Shown: positions 32,571-42,749, counted from the first letter of the stretch. The stretch: DNA of 53,494 nt from an uncultured Lachnospiraceae bacterium (GCA_946558695.1 CAMNTQ010000021.1:1-53494); one strand, 5' to 3'. The notes: generated by a model from the sequence alone, not told the origin. Made by a program: numbers and translations.

Positions 32571-34133
32571 TTACATTAATGGCGCCGCCAGACGCAATAC
32601 TTGTCCCATCACTTTTGTAAGCATAGTACGGTTCTTCACTTCCATAAGCGTTACCTTATGGCAGTTTAAAAGCGTCTTCTGAAAATCATTCTCAATCCGC
32701 CCGATCTCTGAATTATTATAGATAAACGTCCCGCATTCAAAGTGCAGGTAAAGACTTCGGTAATCCAGATTGATCGTACCGACCGTCGCCGTATCATCAT
32801 CAGACACAAATACTTTTGCATGTACAAAGCCCGGCGTATATTCATAGATCTGTACGCCGCTCTCGATCAGTTCCTGATAGTAAGTCTGGGCTAGTACAAA
32901 GGCATACCATTTGTCCGGAATATGAGGCATGATGATCACGACCTCGATTCCACTCTTCGCAACCCTTGTTAGCGTTGTGATCATCTCATTGTCCAGAATC
33001 AGATAGGGCGTCATGATATGTACATATTTTTTCGCATGGTTCAGAATATGGAAATAAACCTCTTCTCCCACGTTTTCATTGTCAAAAGGGCTGTCCGCAT
33101 AAGGGATCACATACCCGTATTCCCGCTTAAGTTCTTTTCGTTTCGGAGTCAGATAACGCTGATAATTCTCCGGCCGCCTCTCGGTTACGTTCCACATCTC
33201 AAGAAACATCATGGTAAAGCTCTGCACGGCGTCGCCCTTTAACATGACTGCCGTATCTTTCCAGTGTCCGAAGCGGACAATCTTGTTAATATATTCATCC
33301 GCCAGATTCACTCCTCCAGTAAATGCAGTCTTTCCGTCAATGACGCAGATCTTCCGGTGATCTCTGTTATTCTGCGTAGTAGAGAGAAAAGGCTTTACTG
33401 CATTTGCCATCTTGCACTTGATGCCGAATTTCTTAAGCTGCTCCGGATACCCGTAGGGCAGCAGGCTGATGGCGCACATGCCGTCGTACATGAACCGCAC
33501 TTCCACCCCTTCGTCTGCCTTCTGCTTCAATATCTCAAGGAGCGTATCCCACATATATCCTTTGTCTACAATAAAATATTCCATAAAGATAAACTTTTTC
33601 GCTTTCCGAAGCTCATGAACCATATACTTAAACTTGTGCTCCCCAAGCGGAAAATACTTGACCGACGTGTTGCGGTACGTTGGGAAACCAAGTCTATGAG
33701 ACAGATAATAGGACAGATGCGCATTTGCTGATTTACTCGCCCAGATCGCATCCACTACGTCCTGATCCTGCTGCATGTAAGACGAGGTCTCAAGCTTTAA
33801 ATCCGTAAGCCGCTGCTGCATAAAGGATGTTCCAACCTGCATCTCCACATAGACGTAAAACATGGTTCCAACGATCGGAAAGGCAAGGACGCACAAGATC
33901 CATGTGATCTTGAATGCCGGATTCCCTTTTCGGTTAATAATATAAATGATAACTGCAACCCGAAGGATCGTAAACACTCCATATATGTAAAATGTATATT
34001 CCCGCAGATGAAAAGTCGTCGCGATAAATACGCCAAATTGTATCAATACCAGTATTAAAAATATCCCTGCACGGCTGAATATAATTCGGAACAGCCCCCG
34101 TTTGGCAGTTCCCGGCGCTTCTTTTTTACTCAT
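32571..34133 (-). CDS. cls: Cardiolipin synthase (phospholipase D family)
   Basis: Joins two phosphatidylglycerols into cardiolipin. The 520-aa chain has two N-terminal membrane helices (about residues 15-65) and two HKD catalytic motifs, HRKICVIDGKTAFTGGVN (about 258-275) and HAKVFVSDDDTATVGTINLD (about 435-454). It acts at the inner leaflet. The length is normal. It has its own transcription unit, with purA downstream on a separate promoter. Confidence 0.95.
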   Translation of the reverse strand: MSKKEAPGTAKRGLFRIIFSRAGIFLILVLIQFGVFIATTFHLREYTFYIYGVFTILRVAVIIYIINRKGNPAFKITWILCVLAFPIVGTMFYVYVEMQVGTSFMQQRLTDLKLETSSYMQQDQDVVDAIWASKSANAHLSYYLSHRLGFPTYRNTSVKYFPLGEHKFKYMVHELRKAKKFIFMEYFIVDKGYMWDTLLEILKQKADEGVEVRFMYDGMCAISLLPYGYPEQLKKFGIKCKMANAVKPFLSTTQNNRDHRKICVIDGKTAFTGGVNLADEYINKIVRFGHWKDTAVMLKGDAVQSFTMMFLEMWNVTERRPENYQRYLTPKRKELKREYGYVIPYADSPFDNENVGEEVYFHILNHAKKYVHIMTPYLILDNEMITTLTRVAKSGIEVVIIMPHIPDKWYAFVLAQTYYQELIESGVQIYEYTPGFVHAKVFVSDDDTATVGTINLDYRSLYLHFECGTFIYNNSEIGRIENDFQKTLLNCHKVTLMEVKNRTMLTKVMGQVLRLAAPLM

Positions 34134-34212
34134 CTAACTCCTCCTTTGAAAACGAAACAGTAATTATTAGTTTAACATAAATTTTTAAAAATATCACCTT
34201 CCCCTTTATTTT

Positions 34213-34241
34213 TTCACAAAAAAGTATTACAATACTAATAT
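34213..34241 (+). promoter_or_regulatory. Promoter of the LEA-like gene
   Basis: TTCACA (34213-34218), 17-bp spacer, TAATAT (34236-34241). Confidence 0.6.
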
Positions 34242-34274
34242 TAAGCTGTAGATGAGCGAAAGGAGATTTCAAAT

Positions 34275-34763
34275 ATGAAAAAAATATTCAAACAACTTTT
34301 AGGACTGGCTTCCATCGCCAGTATTGCAGCAGGCGCTGTGTACTATTTCAAAAAGAAGAATGATGCGGAAGACGACGATTTTGATGATGATTTCGACGAC
34401 GAAGATTTTGATCTCGACAACGATCTGAAATCTGCTGCCGACCGTGAATATGTGTCGCTTAATACCGGTGTGCAGAGTGCTGCCGAAAAAGCAGAAGATA
34501 TGGCAGAGGCTGCCGAAGAAGCCCTTCAGGAGACGGCAGAGGCTGCCGAAGAAAAAGCAGAAGACGCCGCCGGGGCGGTTGCCGAAAAGGCCGAGGATGC
34601 TGCGAAGAAGGCGGAGGATGCTGTGAAAGCCACCGCGAAGAAGGCGGAAGATACTGCGAAAGCTGCTGCGAAGAAGGCGGAAGATATTGCCGAGACCGTA
34701 GAGGAAAAGACGAAAGAAACTCTTAAGGCATTAAAGGGAAGCGGCGAGGACACTTCCAAATAG
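34275..34763 (+). CDS. LEA/apolipoprotein-like Ala-Lys-Glu repeat protein
   Basis: A 162-aa protein. Residues 7-26 are a single hydrophobic helix (LLGLASIASIAAGAVYYFKK), then an Asp-rich segment (about 31-50, mostly D and E). From about 68 to 155 there is a long amphipathic helix of 7-11-residue repeats (AEKAED, AKKAED, ATAKKAEDTAKA). The repeats resemble late-embryogenesis-abundant or apolipoprotein-type helices that coat membranes or act in desiccation stress. The function here is inferred only from composition. It is flanked by its own promoter and a bidirectional terminator. Confidence 0.75.
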   Translation: MKKIFKQLLGLASIASIAAGAVYYFKKKNDAEDDDFDDDFDDEDFDLDNDLKSAADREYVSLNTGVQSAAEKAEDMAEAAEEALQETAEAAEEKAEDAAGAVAEKAEDAAKKAEDAVKATAKKAEDTAKAAAKKAEDIAETVEEKTKETLKALKGSGEDTSK

Positions 34764-34779
34764 TAATTCCATGAAAACA

Positions 34780-34834
34780 AAAACCCTGTTGGGATTCAAG
34801 ACTTTTAACAGCATGATTCCCCATCAGGGTTTTT
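34780..34834. terminator. Bidirectional terminator
   Basis: An outer stem AAAACCCTG (34780-34788) pairs with CAGGGTTTT (34825-34833), enclosing an inner GGGA/TCCC pairing. It lies between convergent genes. Confidence 0.8.
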
Positions 34835-34849
34835 ATTTTCCTCTCCGAT

Positions 34850-36244
34850 TCAATCCCAGCACTCTTTGAGAATCTGCGCCGCGCTTTTAAGCTGTTCCTC
34901 TGATAGATTGGCATATCCCAAAAGCACGGTCGGCTGATCCGATGCCTCTCGCTGAATCCGGTAGTCTTTCAGTCCATATACTTTAATTCCTCTCTGTTCT
35001 GCCTGCAGGATCAGTTCTTCTTCTGACTTTCCTTTTTCAAAGGCCAAAAGAAGATGCACTCCCGCATGTTCGCCGAAGATGCGGCAGATGCCGGAGAGCG
35101 GCTTTAACGCTTCGATCAGCGTGTCATGCCGTCCTTTATAGAGGGCGCGCATCTTATTCAGATGCCGTTCATAATACCCCTCCTCCAGAAATCTTTGGAC
35201 GATTAGCTGGTCTACTTTCGATACTGTAGAATTCACAAAGCGATGCCGCTTGTGATAGATCTGAAGAAGGGACTTCGGAAGCACCATATAGCTCAATCGG
35301 AGCGCCGGGGCAATGGATTTTGAAAATGTTCCGAGATAGATCACCTTCTCCTGCCTGTCATAGCCCTGCAGCGCAGGAATCGGTTTCCCCTTATAGCGGA
35401 ACTCGCTGTCGTAATCATCCTCCACGATGTAGCGCCCTCGTTCCTCTCTGGCCCACCGAAGCAACTCTAATCTGCGCTTCATAGGCATGACAATTCCCGT
35501 TGGATACTGGTGCGAGGGGGTGACATAGGCGATATCCGCATCCGTCCCGGACAGCTCTAAGACCTTCATCCCCTCTCTATCCATAGACACCGGAACCGTC
35601 GCATAGGAAAGGCTGTCCGCAAGCCGGTACGCCTGCTTGTAAGTCGGATCTTCAAATGCGATCTTATGATGCGGCCCTAAGATCATAGCGAGAAGCATGA
35701 ACAGATAATCACTCCCTGCACCGACGATGATCTGATCCGGCGTACAGTTCACTCCCCGCGCCTGATAGAGGTAATTGCAGACCGCGTTCCGAAAGCCATA
35801 TTCTCCCTGCGGATCTCCTGACCGGAACAATTCCGTCCTGTCATCCACCAATATATCCTTTGAAAGCTTGCGCCATACATGATAGGGAAAGCTGTTCAAA
35901 TCCACGCCGTTCGGCGTAAAATCATACAGATACCTTTTCCTAGACACCTCTCTTTTTGACTCCTTAGCCTGCTTCGGCTCCAAATGATAAAGCTCCTCAA
36001 TCTGCGCCACAAAAAATCCCCGGCAAGGCTCAGATTCAATAAAACCCTCCGATAAAAGCTGTTCGTAGGCAAGAGTAGCCGTACTTCTGCTCACCTCCAG
36101 ATGCTTTGAGAGCGCTCTCGTCGAAGGCAGCTTTTCCCCCCGGGCTATCTTTCCTCTCTGGATATCCTTTTTTATAAAATGGTAGATCTGCTCATAGAGC
36201 GGCGTCTTTGAGTCTGTTTTCAGATTCATGGTAAGCTCATACAT
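34850..36244 (-). CDS. MocR/PdxR-type regulator (GntR HTH plus aminotransferase domain)
   Basis: A 464-aa chimeric regulator. The N-terminal winged helix is LYEQIYHFIKKDIQRGKIARGEKLPSTRALSKHLEVSRSTATLAYEQLLSEGF (residues about 16-68, in parts). After a linker comes a fold-type I aminotransferase domain (about 120-464) with the PLP-lysine region GTFSKSIAPALRLSYMVLP and DDYDSEFRYKGKPIPALQG. Such proteins bind PLP and control vitamin B6, GABA or amino-acid genes; the target is unknown. The start at 36244 follows GGAGGT. It lies 100 nt beyond glnS on the same strand. Confidence 0.92.
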   Translation of the reverse strand: MYELTMNLKTDSKTPLYEQIYHFIKKDIQRGKIARGEKLPSTRALSKHLEVSRSTATLAYEQLLSEGFIESEPCRGFFVAQIEELYHLEPKQAKESKREVSRKRYLYDFTPNGVDLNSFPYHVWRKLSKDILVDDRTELFRSGDPQGEYGFRNAVCNYLYQARGVNCTPDQIIVGAGSDYLFMLLAMILGPHHKIAFEDPTYKQAYRLADSLSYATVPVSMDREGMKVLELSGTDADIAYVTPSHQYPTGIVMPMKRRLELLRWAREERGRYIVEDDYDSEFRYKGKPIPALQGYDRQEKVIYLGTFSKSIAPALRLSYMVLPKSLLQIYHKRHRFVNSTVSKVDQLIVQRFLEEGYYERHLNKMRALYKGRHDTLIEALKPLSGICRIFGEHAGVHLLLAFEKGKSEEELILQAEQRGIKVYGLKDYRIQREASDQPTVLLGYANLSEEQLKSAAQILKECWD

Positions 36245-36344
36245 AAAGACCTCCAATAGATCGTGTGCCCACCGGGTACACCAAAACAACAGGAAGCGGT
36301 CTGCTTCCTGCTGCCTGATTTCTTTTTTCAAGACGGCTGTTCTT

Positions 36345-38012
36345 CTACTTTGGCAGCCTGAAAGAACTTTTCAAAGATACGATCCGGTTAAATACGAGAT
36401 TCTCCGGCGTTGAATCCTTACAATCCAAACAAAAATATCCGTTTCTTACAAACTGGAAGCTGTCAGAACCTTCCGCCTCGTCAAAACTGTCCTCCACATA
36501 GCAGTTTCTGCGGATTTCCAGAGAATTGGGATTCAGATTCAAAGACCCGTCTTCCTTATTGTATACTCCCTTCTCCTCGTCAACCAGATTCTCATACAGT
36601 CTTACTTCCGCCTGCTTTGCATAAGGAGCCGCAACCCAGTGGATCGTCCCTTTTACCTTTCTTCCGGAAAATCCCGTCCCGCACTTCGTCTCCGGATCAT
36701 AGGTACAGTGTACCACCGTTACCTTTCCGTCTTCGTCCGTCTCATAACTTTCACATTTTACAAAATAAGCGTTCATCAGGCGCACTTCATTCCCCGGGAA
36801 CAGCCGGAAGTATTTCTTCGGCGGCTCGATCATGAAATCATCCCGCTCAATATAAAGCTCCCGGCAGAACATAAGCTTCCGCTTTCCAAGCTCCGGATTC
36901 TCCAGATTATTGTCCGCCTCCAGCTCTTCGGATTCCCCTTCCGGGTAATTATCGATCACCAGCCGGATCGGATCAAGCACAGCCATCATACGAGGTCTCT
37001 TAAGCTTTAAATCTTCGCGGATACAGTATTCTAACATCGCATAGTCTACAGAACTCTGGCTCTTTGACACGCCGCAAAGCTCAATGAACATCCGAAGAGA
37101 CTCCGGTGTGAATCCTCTTCTCCTTAATGCTGCGATGGACACAAGCCGCGGGTCATCCCATCCGTCTACAATTCCATCCTGCACCAGCTTCTTGATATAC
37201 CTCTTTCCGGTCACTACGTTGGTAAGATAAAGCTTTGCGAATTCAATCTGGCGCGGCGCCGGATCAAACTCACACTCCTTTACTACCCAGTCATAGAGCG
37301 GCCTGTGATCCTCAAACTCAAGCGTACAGATCGAGTGCGTAATTTTCTCCACCGCGTCCTCGATGGGATGCGCAAAATCATACATCGGATAGATACACCA
37401 TTTATCCCCCGTATTGTGATGCGCCATATGCGCTACCCGGTAGATGACCGGATCACGCATATTGATATTCGGGGAGGACATGTCGATCTTCGCCCTCAAA
37501 ACCTTCTCTCCGTCCTTATATTTTCCATTCTTCATCTCTTCAAACAGAGTGAGGTTTTCTTCTGCCGGACGCTCTCTGTAAGGGCTGTCTTTTCCGGGCT
37601 CCTTAAGCGTCCCCCGGTACTTTCGGATCTCATCCGCCGTCAGGTCGCAGACATATGCCTTTCCCTTCTTAATAAGCTTCACCGCGCATTCATACATCAC
37701 ATCAAAATAATCGGATGCAAAATACAGATGATCCTTAAAATCAGCCCCCAGCCATGCCACATCCTCCTTTATGGATTCAACAAATTCCATATCCTCCTTC
37801 GTCGGATTCGTATCGTCAAACCGCAGATGAAAGGTTCCGTTATATTTTTTCGCAAGTCCTGAATTTAAGATGATGGACTTTGCATGTCCGATATGCAGAT
37901 AACCGTTAGGCTCCGGCGGGAATCTCGTACACACTTCGCTGTAGACGCCCTCCGCCAAGTCTTTATCTATCTCCTGCTCAATAAAATTTTTGGAAACTAC
38001 CTCTTCTCCCAT
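36345..38012 (-). CDS. glnS: Glutaminyl-tRNA synthetase
   Basis: Charges tRNA-Gln directly. The 555-aa chain has the class I signature [19 protein letters not shown] (residues about 30-48) and the GlnRS-type stretches [18 protein letters not shown] and [12 protein letters not shown] with the second signature. A C-terminal beta-barrel anticodon domain is present ([19 protein letters not shown]). Many Firmicutes use a GatCAB route instead, so a dedicated GlnRS is typical of only some lineages, including Lachnospiraceae. The start at 38012 follows AGGAGG. Confidence 0.96.
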   Translation of the reverse strand: MGEEVVSKNFIEQEIDKDLAEGVYSEVCTRFPPEPNGYLHIGHAKSIILNSGLAKKYNGTFHLRFDDTNPTKEDMEFVESIKEDVAWLGADFKDHLYFASDYFDVMYECAVKLIKKGKAYVCDLTADEIRKYRGTLKEPGKDSPYRERPAEENLTLFEEMKNGKYKDGEKVLRAKIDMSSPNINMRDPVIYRVAHMAHHNTGDKWCIYPMYDFAHPIEDAVEKITHSICTLEFEDHRPLYDWVVKECEFDPAPRQIEFAKLYLTNVVTGKRYIKKLVQDGIVDGWDDPRLVSIAALRRRGFTPESLRMFIELCGVSKSQSSVDYAMLEYCIREDLKLKRPRMMAVLDPIRLVIDNYPEGESEELEADNNLENPELGKRKLMFCRELYIERDDFMIEPPKKYFRLFPGNEVRLMNAYFVKCESYETDEDGKVTVVHCTYDPETKCGTGFSGRKVKGTIHWVAAPYAKQAEVRLYENLVDEEKGVYNKEDGSLNLNPNSLEIRRNCYVEDSFDEAEGSDSFQFVRNGYFCLDCKDSTPENLVFNRIVSLKSSFRLPK

Positions 38013-38083
38013 ATTCTTCCTCCTTGTATTTTGCCATGCGTCCATCTTATCATAATTTATATACCGAGACAAGGCAAAAAAAC

Positions 38084-38112
38084 GTAACCGAGCAGCTTGT
38101 CTGAGCTGTTAC
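38084..38112 (-). terminator. Terminator after the ThrE-like gene
   Basis: A bulged stem (GTAACAGCT with AGCTG and GTTAC), followed by T7 on the minus strand. Confidence 0.55.
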
Positions 38113-38118
38113 AAAAAA

Positions 38119-39333
38119 TCATCTCTGCTGCCTTCCCCCGCTCATCTGACGCGTCACGATCTCTACGATCAAAAATCCGAAAGCAATCGCAAGACAAGTC
38201 TGCGCAAGCGCGATCGTCTGCTCTCTTGCAAGGCCATAATCCGCCTGCACAAATCCATGCATCATATAGAACAGAGTCGCCCCCGGAATCACCGGCATAA
38301 TGGACGTAGTAAGGAATATGGTCGCAGGCGCCCTGTGCACTCTGGACATAACATACGCATAAGCCGCCACGAAAGCCGCCCCCGCCATAACTGCCGCGAA
38401 GTTATTCCCGTTCAGATTCTGAACAAGAAGATAACAGCCGCAATTGACCATTCCGCCGATTCCCGCAAAAAAGGACTGCTTAACCGCCGCCTGAAATAAA
38501 AGGGCAAACCCCATGCTTGCCACTCCGCAGGAAATAAGCTGTACCATGATGCTTGGCGCAATATACATCTCATACATCTCTCCCTCAAGGAGCACCATCG
38601 CAAGCCCGGTTCCGCATGCAATCGCCACCGCTCCCAAAAAAGAATTCACAATGCTAAGAAGCCCCGACAAAAAAGCCTGCTTTAACACATCCCGGATTCC
38701 GTTGGCGACTCCAAGCCCGCTGATCAGCACCATGTTAAGTCCGAGAACAATCCGGTCGGGATGATGCCCAAACCCCGCCTTATCAGCAATAAAGACCGCC
38801 GCAGATGACAAAAATGCTAAGGACAGGTTGTATACAACAAGATTATGTCCCTTTTTTTCAAGGACATTCCCCATATATACGATACAGACGGCACAGATAA
38901 CCGTCCCCGCCAAAGAGTCCGCCGCATCACAGCCGAAATACACCCCGAAACCGATACCGCCCAGAATCGCCGAAAGATATTTCAAATACAGCGGCTGCGG
39001 CCTCCGGTTCATGACCTCTTCGTATTTCTCACGGATTTCCTCAATACCGGGCTTATTTTTACAAATATATCTGGAAAGATTATTCAGATAATCCAGCCGG
39101 TCATAGTTAAACCCTATTTTGTGGACTCTCCGGATCTGTGTGATGAACGAACCCCCCGTTGGTTTGATCGTCGCCTGAATATCACTCTGGATGGCAAAGA
39201 TGCTGCACTGCTCCACATCGTAACTCTCAAGCATCCGATACATGCTGTCCTCCGCCCTGTCCGTCTCTGCACCGCTTTTGATCATCTCTTTTCCAATATT
39301 CAGCACTTCATTCAACAACAACTCATAATCCAT
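38119..39333 (-). CDS. Threonine/serine exporter, ThrE family
   Basis: A 404-aa membrane protein combining the two ThrE domains in one chain. The N-terminal soluble/first domain has SGAETDRAEDSMYRMLESYDV (residues about 16-36) and RRVHKIGFNYDRLDYLN. About 10 hydrophobic helices follow, with MPVIPGATLFYMMHGFVQADY near the end. It should export threonine/serine, as in Corynebacterium, though substrates are unproven here. The start at 39333 follows GAGG; the ATG at 39345 lacks a site. It is downstream of the NSS transporter on the same strand, with a gap of about 110 nt. Confidence 0.9.
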   Translation of the reverse strand: MDYELLLNEVLNIGKEMIKSGAETDRAEDSMYRMLESYDVEQCSIFAIQSDIQATIKPTGGSFITQIRRVHKIGFNYDRLDYLNNLSRYICKNKPGIEEIREKYEEVMNRRPQPLYLKYLSAILGGIGFGVYFGCDAADSLAGTVICAVCIVYMGNVLEKKGHNLVVYNLSLAFLSSAAVFIADKAGFGHHPDRIVLGLNMVLISGLGVANGIRDVLKQAFLSGLLSIVNSFLGAVAIACGTGLAMVLLEGEMYEMYIAPSIMVQLISCGVASMGFALLFQAAVKQSFFAGIGGMVNCGCYLLVQNLNGNNFAAVMAGAAFVAAYAYVMSRVHRAPATIFLTTSIMPVIPGATLFYMMHGFVQADYGLAREQTIALAQTCLAIAFGFLIVEIVTRQMSGGRQQR

Positions 39334-39445
39334 ATCGTACCTCATATCTGTGTTTTGATTCTCCCGCGCACCCTCTCACCCTCTGTTGGTATGACAGCCG
39401 TATCCCAGCATAACCCGCACCAATTAACCGTACGTTCAGGTTCTA

Positions 39446-40804
39446 CTAGCGGAGCAGTCCCTGCAGGAGGATAACTATAATCAGCACTGGCAGCACAAAT
39501 CGGAAATAAGGCTTCAGCGCTTTTGAAAACTTAAGTCCTTCTCCTTCATTGCATTCTTCATAATAGTTGTCAAATCCCCATCCGAATCTTGTGACACAGA
39601 AAAGGAGGTACACCAAAGAACCGATCGGGAGCAGCAGGTTACTGACGATAAAATCTTCGCTGTCCAGCACGTCGCGTCCTCCGATCAGATGCAGATCGCT
39701 CCACACGTTGTATCCCAGCACGCACGGAAGGCTTGCAAGCAGCACAACAACCCCATTAATAAGAACGGCTTTTTTGCGCTCTATTTTAAACATATCCACC
39801 GCAAAGGAGATCAGATTTTCAAAAACGGCCATAACCGTTGAAAAACTTGCAAATGTCATGAACAAAAAGAACAGCGCTCCCCAGATACACCCTCCCGCCA
39901 TATTTACAAACACGTTAGGCAGTGTCACAAATATCAGGGACGGTCCTGCATCCGGCTGCACCCCGTAGGAAAAACAGGCCGGGAAGATGATCAGGCCGGA
40001 TACGATCGCCACAAAGGTATCAAGCCCGCAGATTCTTAATGCCTCCCCCGGCAGGGAATGTTCTTTCGTCATATAGCTTCCGAATATTTCCATAGCCGCG
40101 ATTCCAAGGCTCAAAGTGAAAAACGACTGATTCATAGCCTCGGTCACAACATTGGCAAATCCCACGGACTTTACTTTCTCGATGCTCGGAACAAGATAAA
40201 AGGAGATCCCTTTTGCCGCTCCCGGCAAAAGCATACTGTGCGCCGCAAGCACCACGATCAGTATCAGAAGCGCCGCCATCATGAATTTGCTGATCTTTTC
40301 CAATCCGTTCTGCAAGCCCCTTGAGCATACGAAGAATCCTAAAATAACCGTAAGTCCCATCCACACTCCCATCTCTGACGGCGAGGCAAGAAGCTCTGAA
40401 AATACGCCTCCTGCTTCCTCAGCCCCCATAGACGGCCGAAAAGTTCCTGCCGCGAATTTAAAAAAGTAACTGACCATCCACCCGGAAACCGTCGTGTAGT
40501 ACATCATCAGCATATAGCATCCAAAAATACAGAACCATCCGTGAATATGCCATTTGCTTCCCGGCTTTTCCAGAGCCTTATATCCAAGCACCGCGCTCTT
40601 TCTGCTGGCCCGTCCTACCGCTAACTCCATCGTAAGCACCGGCATCCCCATGGCAACAAGAAATATCAAGTACAAAAGCACAAAGATACCTCCGCCGTTC
40701 TGCCCTGCTACATAAGGGAATCTCCACACATTACCAATACCGATCGCACATCCTGCACTGACTAAGATAAATCCCAGACGTGACTTAAATCCTTCTCTTT
40801 TCAT
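39446..40804 (-). CDS. Sodium-dependent transporter, NSS/SNF family
   Basis: A Na+-coupled amino-acid or amine importer of the LeuT fold. The 452-aa chain shows TM1 with GFILVSAGCAIGIGNVWRFPYVAGQNGGG, TM3 at MYYTTVSGW and TM6 with FTLSLGIAAMEIFGSYM. About 11 helices, one fewer than eukaryotic members, is common in bacteria. The start at 40804 has AAAGGT; the ATG at 40831 lacks a site. The substrate is unknown; ThrE being next door suggests amino-acid traffic. Confidence 0.92.
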   Translation of the reverse strand: MKREGFKSRLGFILVSAGCAIGIGNVWRFPYVAGQNGGGIFVLLYLIFLVAMGMPVLTMELAVGRASRKSAVLGYKALEKPGSKWHIHGWFCIFGCYMLMMYYTTVSGWMVSYFFKFAAGTFRPSMGAEEAGGVFSELLASPSEMGVWMGLTVILGFFVCSRGLQNGLEKISKFMMAALLILIVVLAAHSMLLPGAAKGISFYLVPSIEKVKSVGFANVVTEAMNQSFFTLSLGIAAMEIFGSYMTKEHSLPGEALRICGLDTFVAIVSGLIIFPACFSYGVQPDAGPSLIFVTLPNVFVNMAGGCIWGALFFLFMTFASFSTVMAVFENLISFAVDMFKIERKKAVLINGVVVLLASLPCVLGYNVWSDLHLIGGRDVLDSEDFIVSNLLLPIGSLVYLLFCVTRFGWGFDNYYEECNEGEGLKFSKALKPYFRFVLPVLIIVILLQGLLR

Positions 40805-41125
40805 CAATACCTTTAACTCTCTTTCCTTCATTAGTCTGTATCATTTGCATGAAACTGTTTTAAAGATATACCTTTCTAAGCAGGATTGCAACACTTTTCT
40901 ACTTTTCTTTCCCCATGAAGTGCAAAGTGGTCTTAGCTCTCATTTCTTTAATCAATAGTTTACCCATCCTCGCACGAACTGTTGATGTTTCTCTTCTCTT
41001 TTAACATTTCTCATGACATTATTTCTGTCTGTTCGGTTCTCTGATTTTATTCTTTATCTTTGTAACTGACTTTGGGTGTACTTTAAGTCTGCATTTTCAA
41101 ATCTCTGGCCCGTGCATCAAAAAAT
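40805..41125. other. Intergenic region, no gene seen
   Basis: About 320 bp upstream of the NSS gene. It contains T-rich stretches but no convincing frame with a ribosome site. The NSS promoter is probably here but I cannot place it firmly. Confidence 0.5.
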
Positions 41126-41163
41126 AAAGACATTTCAAAAAGCCGTCTCTTTGAAATGTCTTT
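41126..41163 (-). terminator. Terminator after tRNA-Thr
   Basis: A 14-bp perfect stem (AAAGACATTTCAAA with its complement), with A/T flanks giving a T-rich tail on the minus strand. Confidence 0.8.
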
Positions 41164-41179
41164 ATCTTCGCCATTCTAA

Positions 41180-41252
<73 letters not shown>

Positions 41253-41296
41253 TTAGAAGCAGACCATATATTACTCGCGTAATCTGCAACATTAAT

Positions 41297-41326
41297 AATA
41301 TACAATACATGCCAGCAGTTTGTCAA
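41297..41326 (-). promoter_or_regulatory. Promoter of tRNA-Thr
   Basis: Minus strand TTGACA (41321-41326), 18-bp spacer, TATATT (41297-41302), just after the sigH stop codon at 41333. Confidence 0.7.
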
Positions 41327-41332
41327 TATGCA

Positions 41333-41944
41333 TCACACTTCTTTTTCCAATATCTTTTCTGTTTTATTTTTTATCCTCTGAAGGGCATTGTCCACCGTCT
41401 TAGGACTTTTATCCAAAAGCCTTGCGATCGTCTTATAATCCGTCCCCATCAGATGCAGATAGAGCACCCGGTTCTCAAGGTCGCTCAGGCTTTCCTCCAG
41501 GCGGTTCTGCAGAACCTTCACATACTCCCGGCTGACCAAAAGTTCCTCCGGATTGCTCTCTCCTCCCGCCTCCATCGTATCCACAAGCGTGCTCTGGTCT
41601 TCTCCTTTTTCATAAAAGGAAACGTAACTATTGAGCGGCCCGTGCTTTTTCCTTCTGGAAGCTTCAATCGCAGAATACATCTGCCTTGTGATACAGAGCT
41701 TGGCAAAGCTGAAAAAAGATGCGCCCTGCTTCATGTCATAGTCCTGCACCGCTTTAAACAGTCCGATCATGCCCTCTTGGATCAGATCGTCGTTCTCGCC
41801 CCCCAGAAGATACATGGCATTGGCCTCCTTCCGGACTGTATTCTTATATTTTTCCATCAGGTAATCTATAATATTAGAATCCCCATCCCTGAGCTTTTCG
41901 ATTAACTGCTCGTCCGTCATCTGTTCATACATCTTTCCGTCCAT
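41333..41944 (-). CDS. sigH: Sigma-H-like RNA polymerase sigma factor (Spo0H family)
   Basis: A 203-aa sigma factor resembling Bacillus SigH, which drives early sporulation and transition-phase genes. Region 2 has GGENDDLIQEGMIGLFKAVQDYD and FAKLCITRQMYSAIEASRRKKHGPLNSYVS. Region 4 has LSDLENRVLYLHLMGTDYKTIARLLDKSPKTVDNALQRIKNK. The position after cysE-cysS-mrnC-rlmB matches the Bacillus order. The start is uncertain: I use ATG 41944; another ATG lies 12 nt downstream and weak TTG/ATG options lie upstream. It shares a cysteine T-box transcript unless internal promoters exist. Confidence 0.9.
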   Translation of the reverse strand: MDGKMYEQMTDEQLIEKLRDGDSNIIDYLMEKYKNTVRKEANAMYLLGGENDDLIQEGMIGLFKAVQDYDMKQGASFFSFAKLCITRQMYSAIEASRRKKHGPLNSYVSFYEKGEDQSTLVDTMEAGGESNPEELLVSREYVKVLQNRLEESLSDLENRVLYLHLMGTDYKTIARLLDKSPKTVDNALQRIKNKTEKILEKEV

Positions 41945-41984
41945 TCCTATCCGCTGCAGATCCCGCATCTGCCAATGCAAAAAA

Positions 41985-42749
41985 TCATCTTAAAAGCCGC
42001 TGTCTTACGATCTCATAGGCAAGCACCCCTGCCGCCACCGACGCATTGAGGGAATCAATCTCGCCCTTCATGGGAATTGCCGCCGTAAAATCGCAGCTTT
42101 CCTTCACAAGCCGGCTGACGCCCTCTCCTTCATTCCCTACAACAAGCCCGACAGGGCCTGTTAAATTCAGCCGATACATCTGTTCGCCTCCCATATCTGC
42201 GCAGACGAACCATAAGCCCTTCTCCTTCAGCTCCTCCATCGTCTTCTTAAGGTTGGTCACCTTGGCAACCGGCGTATAATTGATGGCCCCTGCCGATGTC
42301 TTTGCGACGGTTGCGGTAAGTCCCACCGCCCGTCTCTTGGGGATAATCACGCCATGCGCTCCCGCAAGGTTCGCCGTCCGGATAATCGCCCCCAGATTGT
42401 GGGGATCTTCGATATTATCTAACAGGATAAGAAACGGATCTTCTCCCCGCGCTCTGGCAAGGGCAAGCATATCATCCACCCCGCTGTATTCGTATGCCGC
42501 CGCAAACGCTATCACGCCCTGATGCTTTCCTGTCTGTGAAAGCTGCGAAAGCCGCTCCTTTGACACAAACTGCAGGATAACCTCCTGCTTCTTTGCCTCC
42601 CGCACGATCGTACGTACCGGTCCGTCCTCGCACCGGTCCAGTACGAACAGCTTATCGATCGGCCTTCCTGCCCGGAACGCTTCCAGCACCGCATTGCGCC
42701 CCTCGATCATATTTTCATTATTCTTTCTTTCCTCTTTCATACCACTCAT
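41985..42749 (-). CDS. rlmB: 23S rRNA (guanosine-2251-2'-O)-methyltransferase RlmB/TrmH family
   Basis: A SPOUT-fold methyltransferase of 254 aa that modifies 23S rRNA. The N-terminal substrate-binding domain has NMIEGRNAVLEAFRAGRPIDKLF. The SPOUT domain has LLDNIEDPHNLGAIIRTANLAGAHGVIIP, LVVGNEGEGVSRLVKESCD and IPMKGEIDSLNASVAAGVLAYEIVRQ. The start ATG overlaps the mrnC stop (ATGA), with AGAGG upstream. It is fourth in the cysE operon. Confidence 0.93.
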   Translation of the reverse strand: MSGMKEERKNNENMIEGRNAVLEAFRAGRPIDKLFVLDRCEDGPVRTIVREAKKQEVILQFVSKERLSQLSQTGKHQGVIAFAAAYEYSGVDDMLALARARGEDPFLILLDNIEDPHNLGAIIRTANLAGAHGVIIPKRRAVGLTATVAKTSAGAINYTPVAKVTNLKKTMEELKEKGLWFVCADMGGEQMYRLNLTGPVGLVVGNEGEGVSRLVKESCDFTAAIPMKGEIDSLNASVAAGVLAYEIVRQRLLR

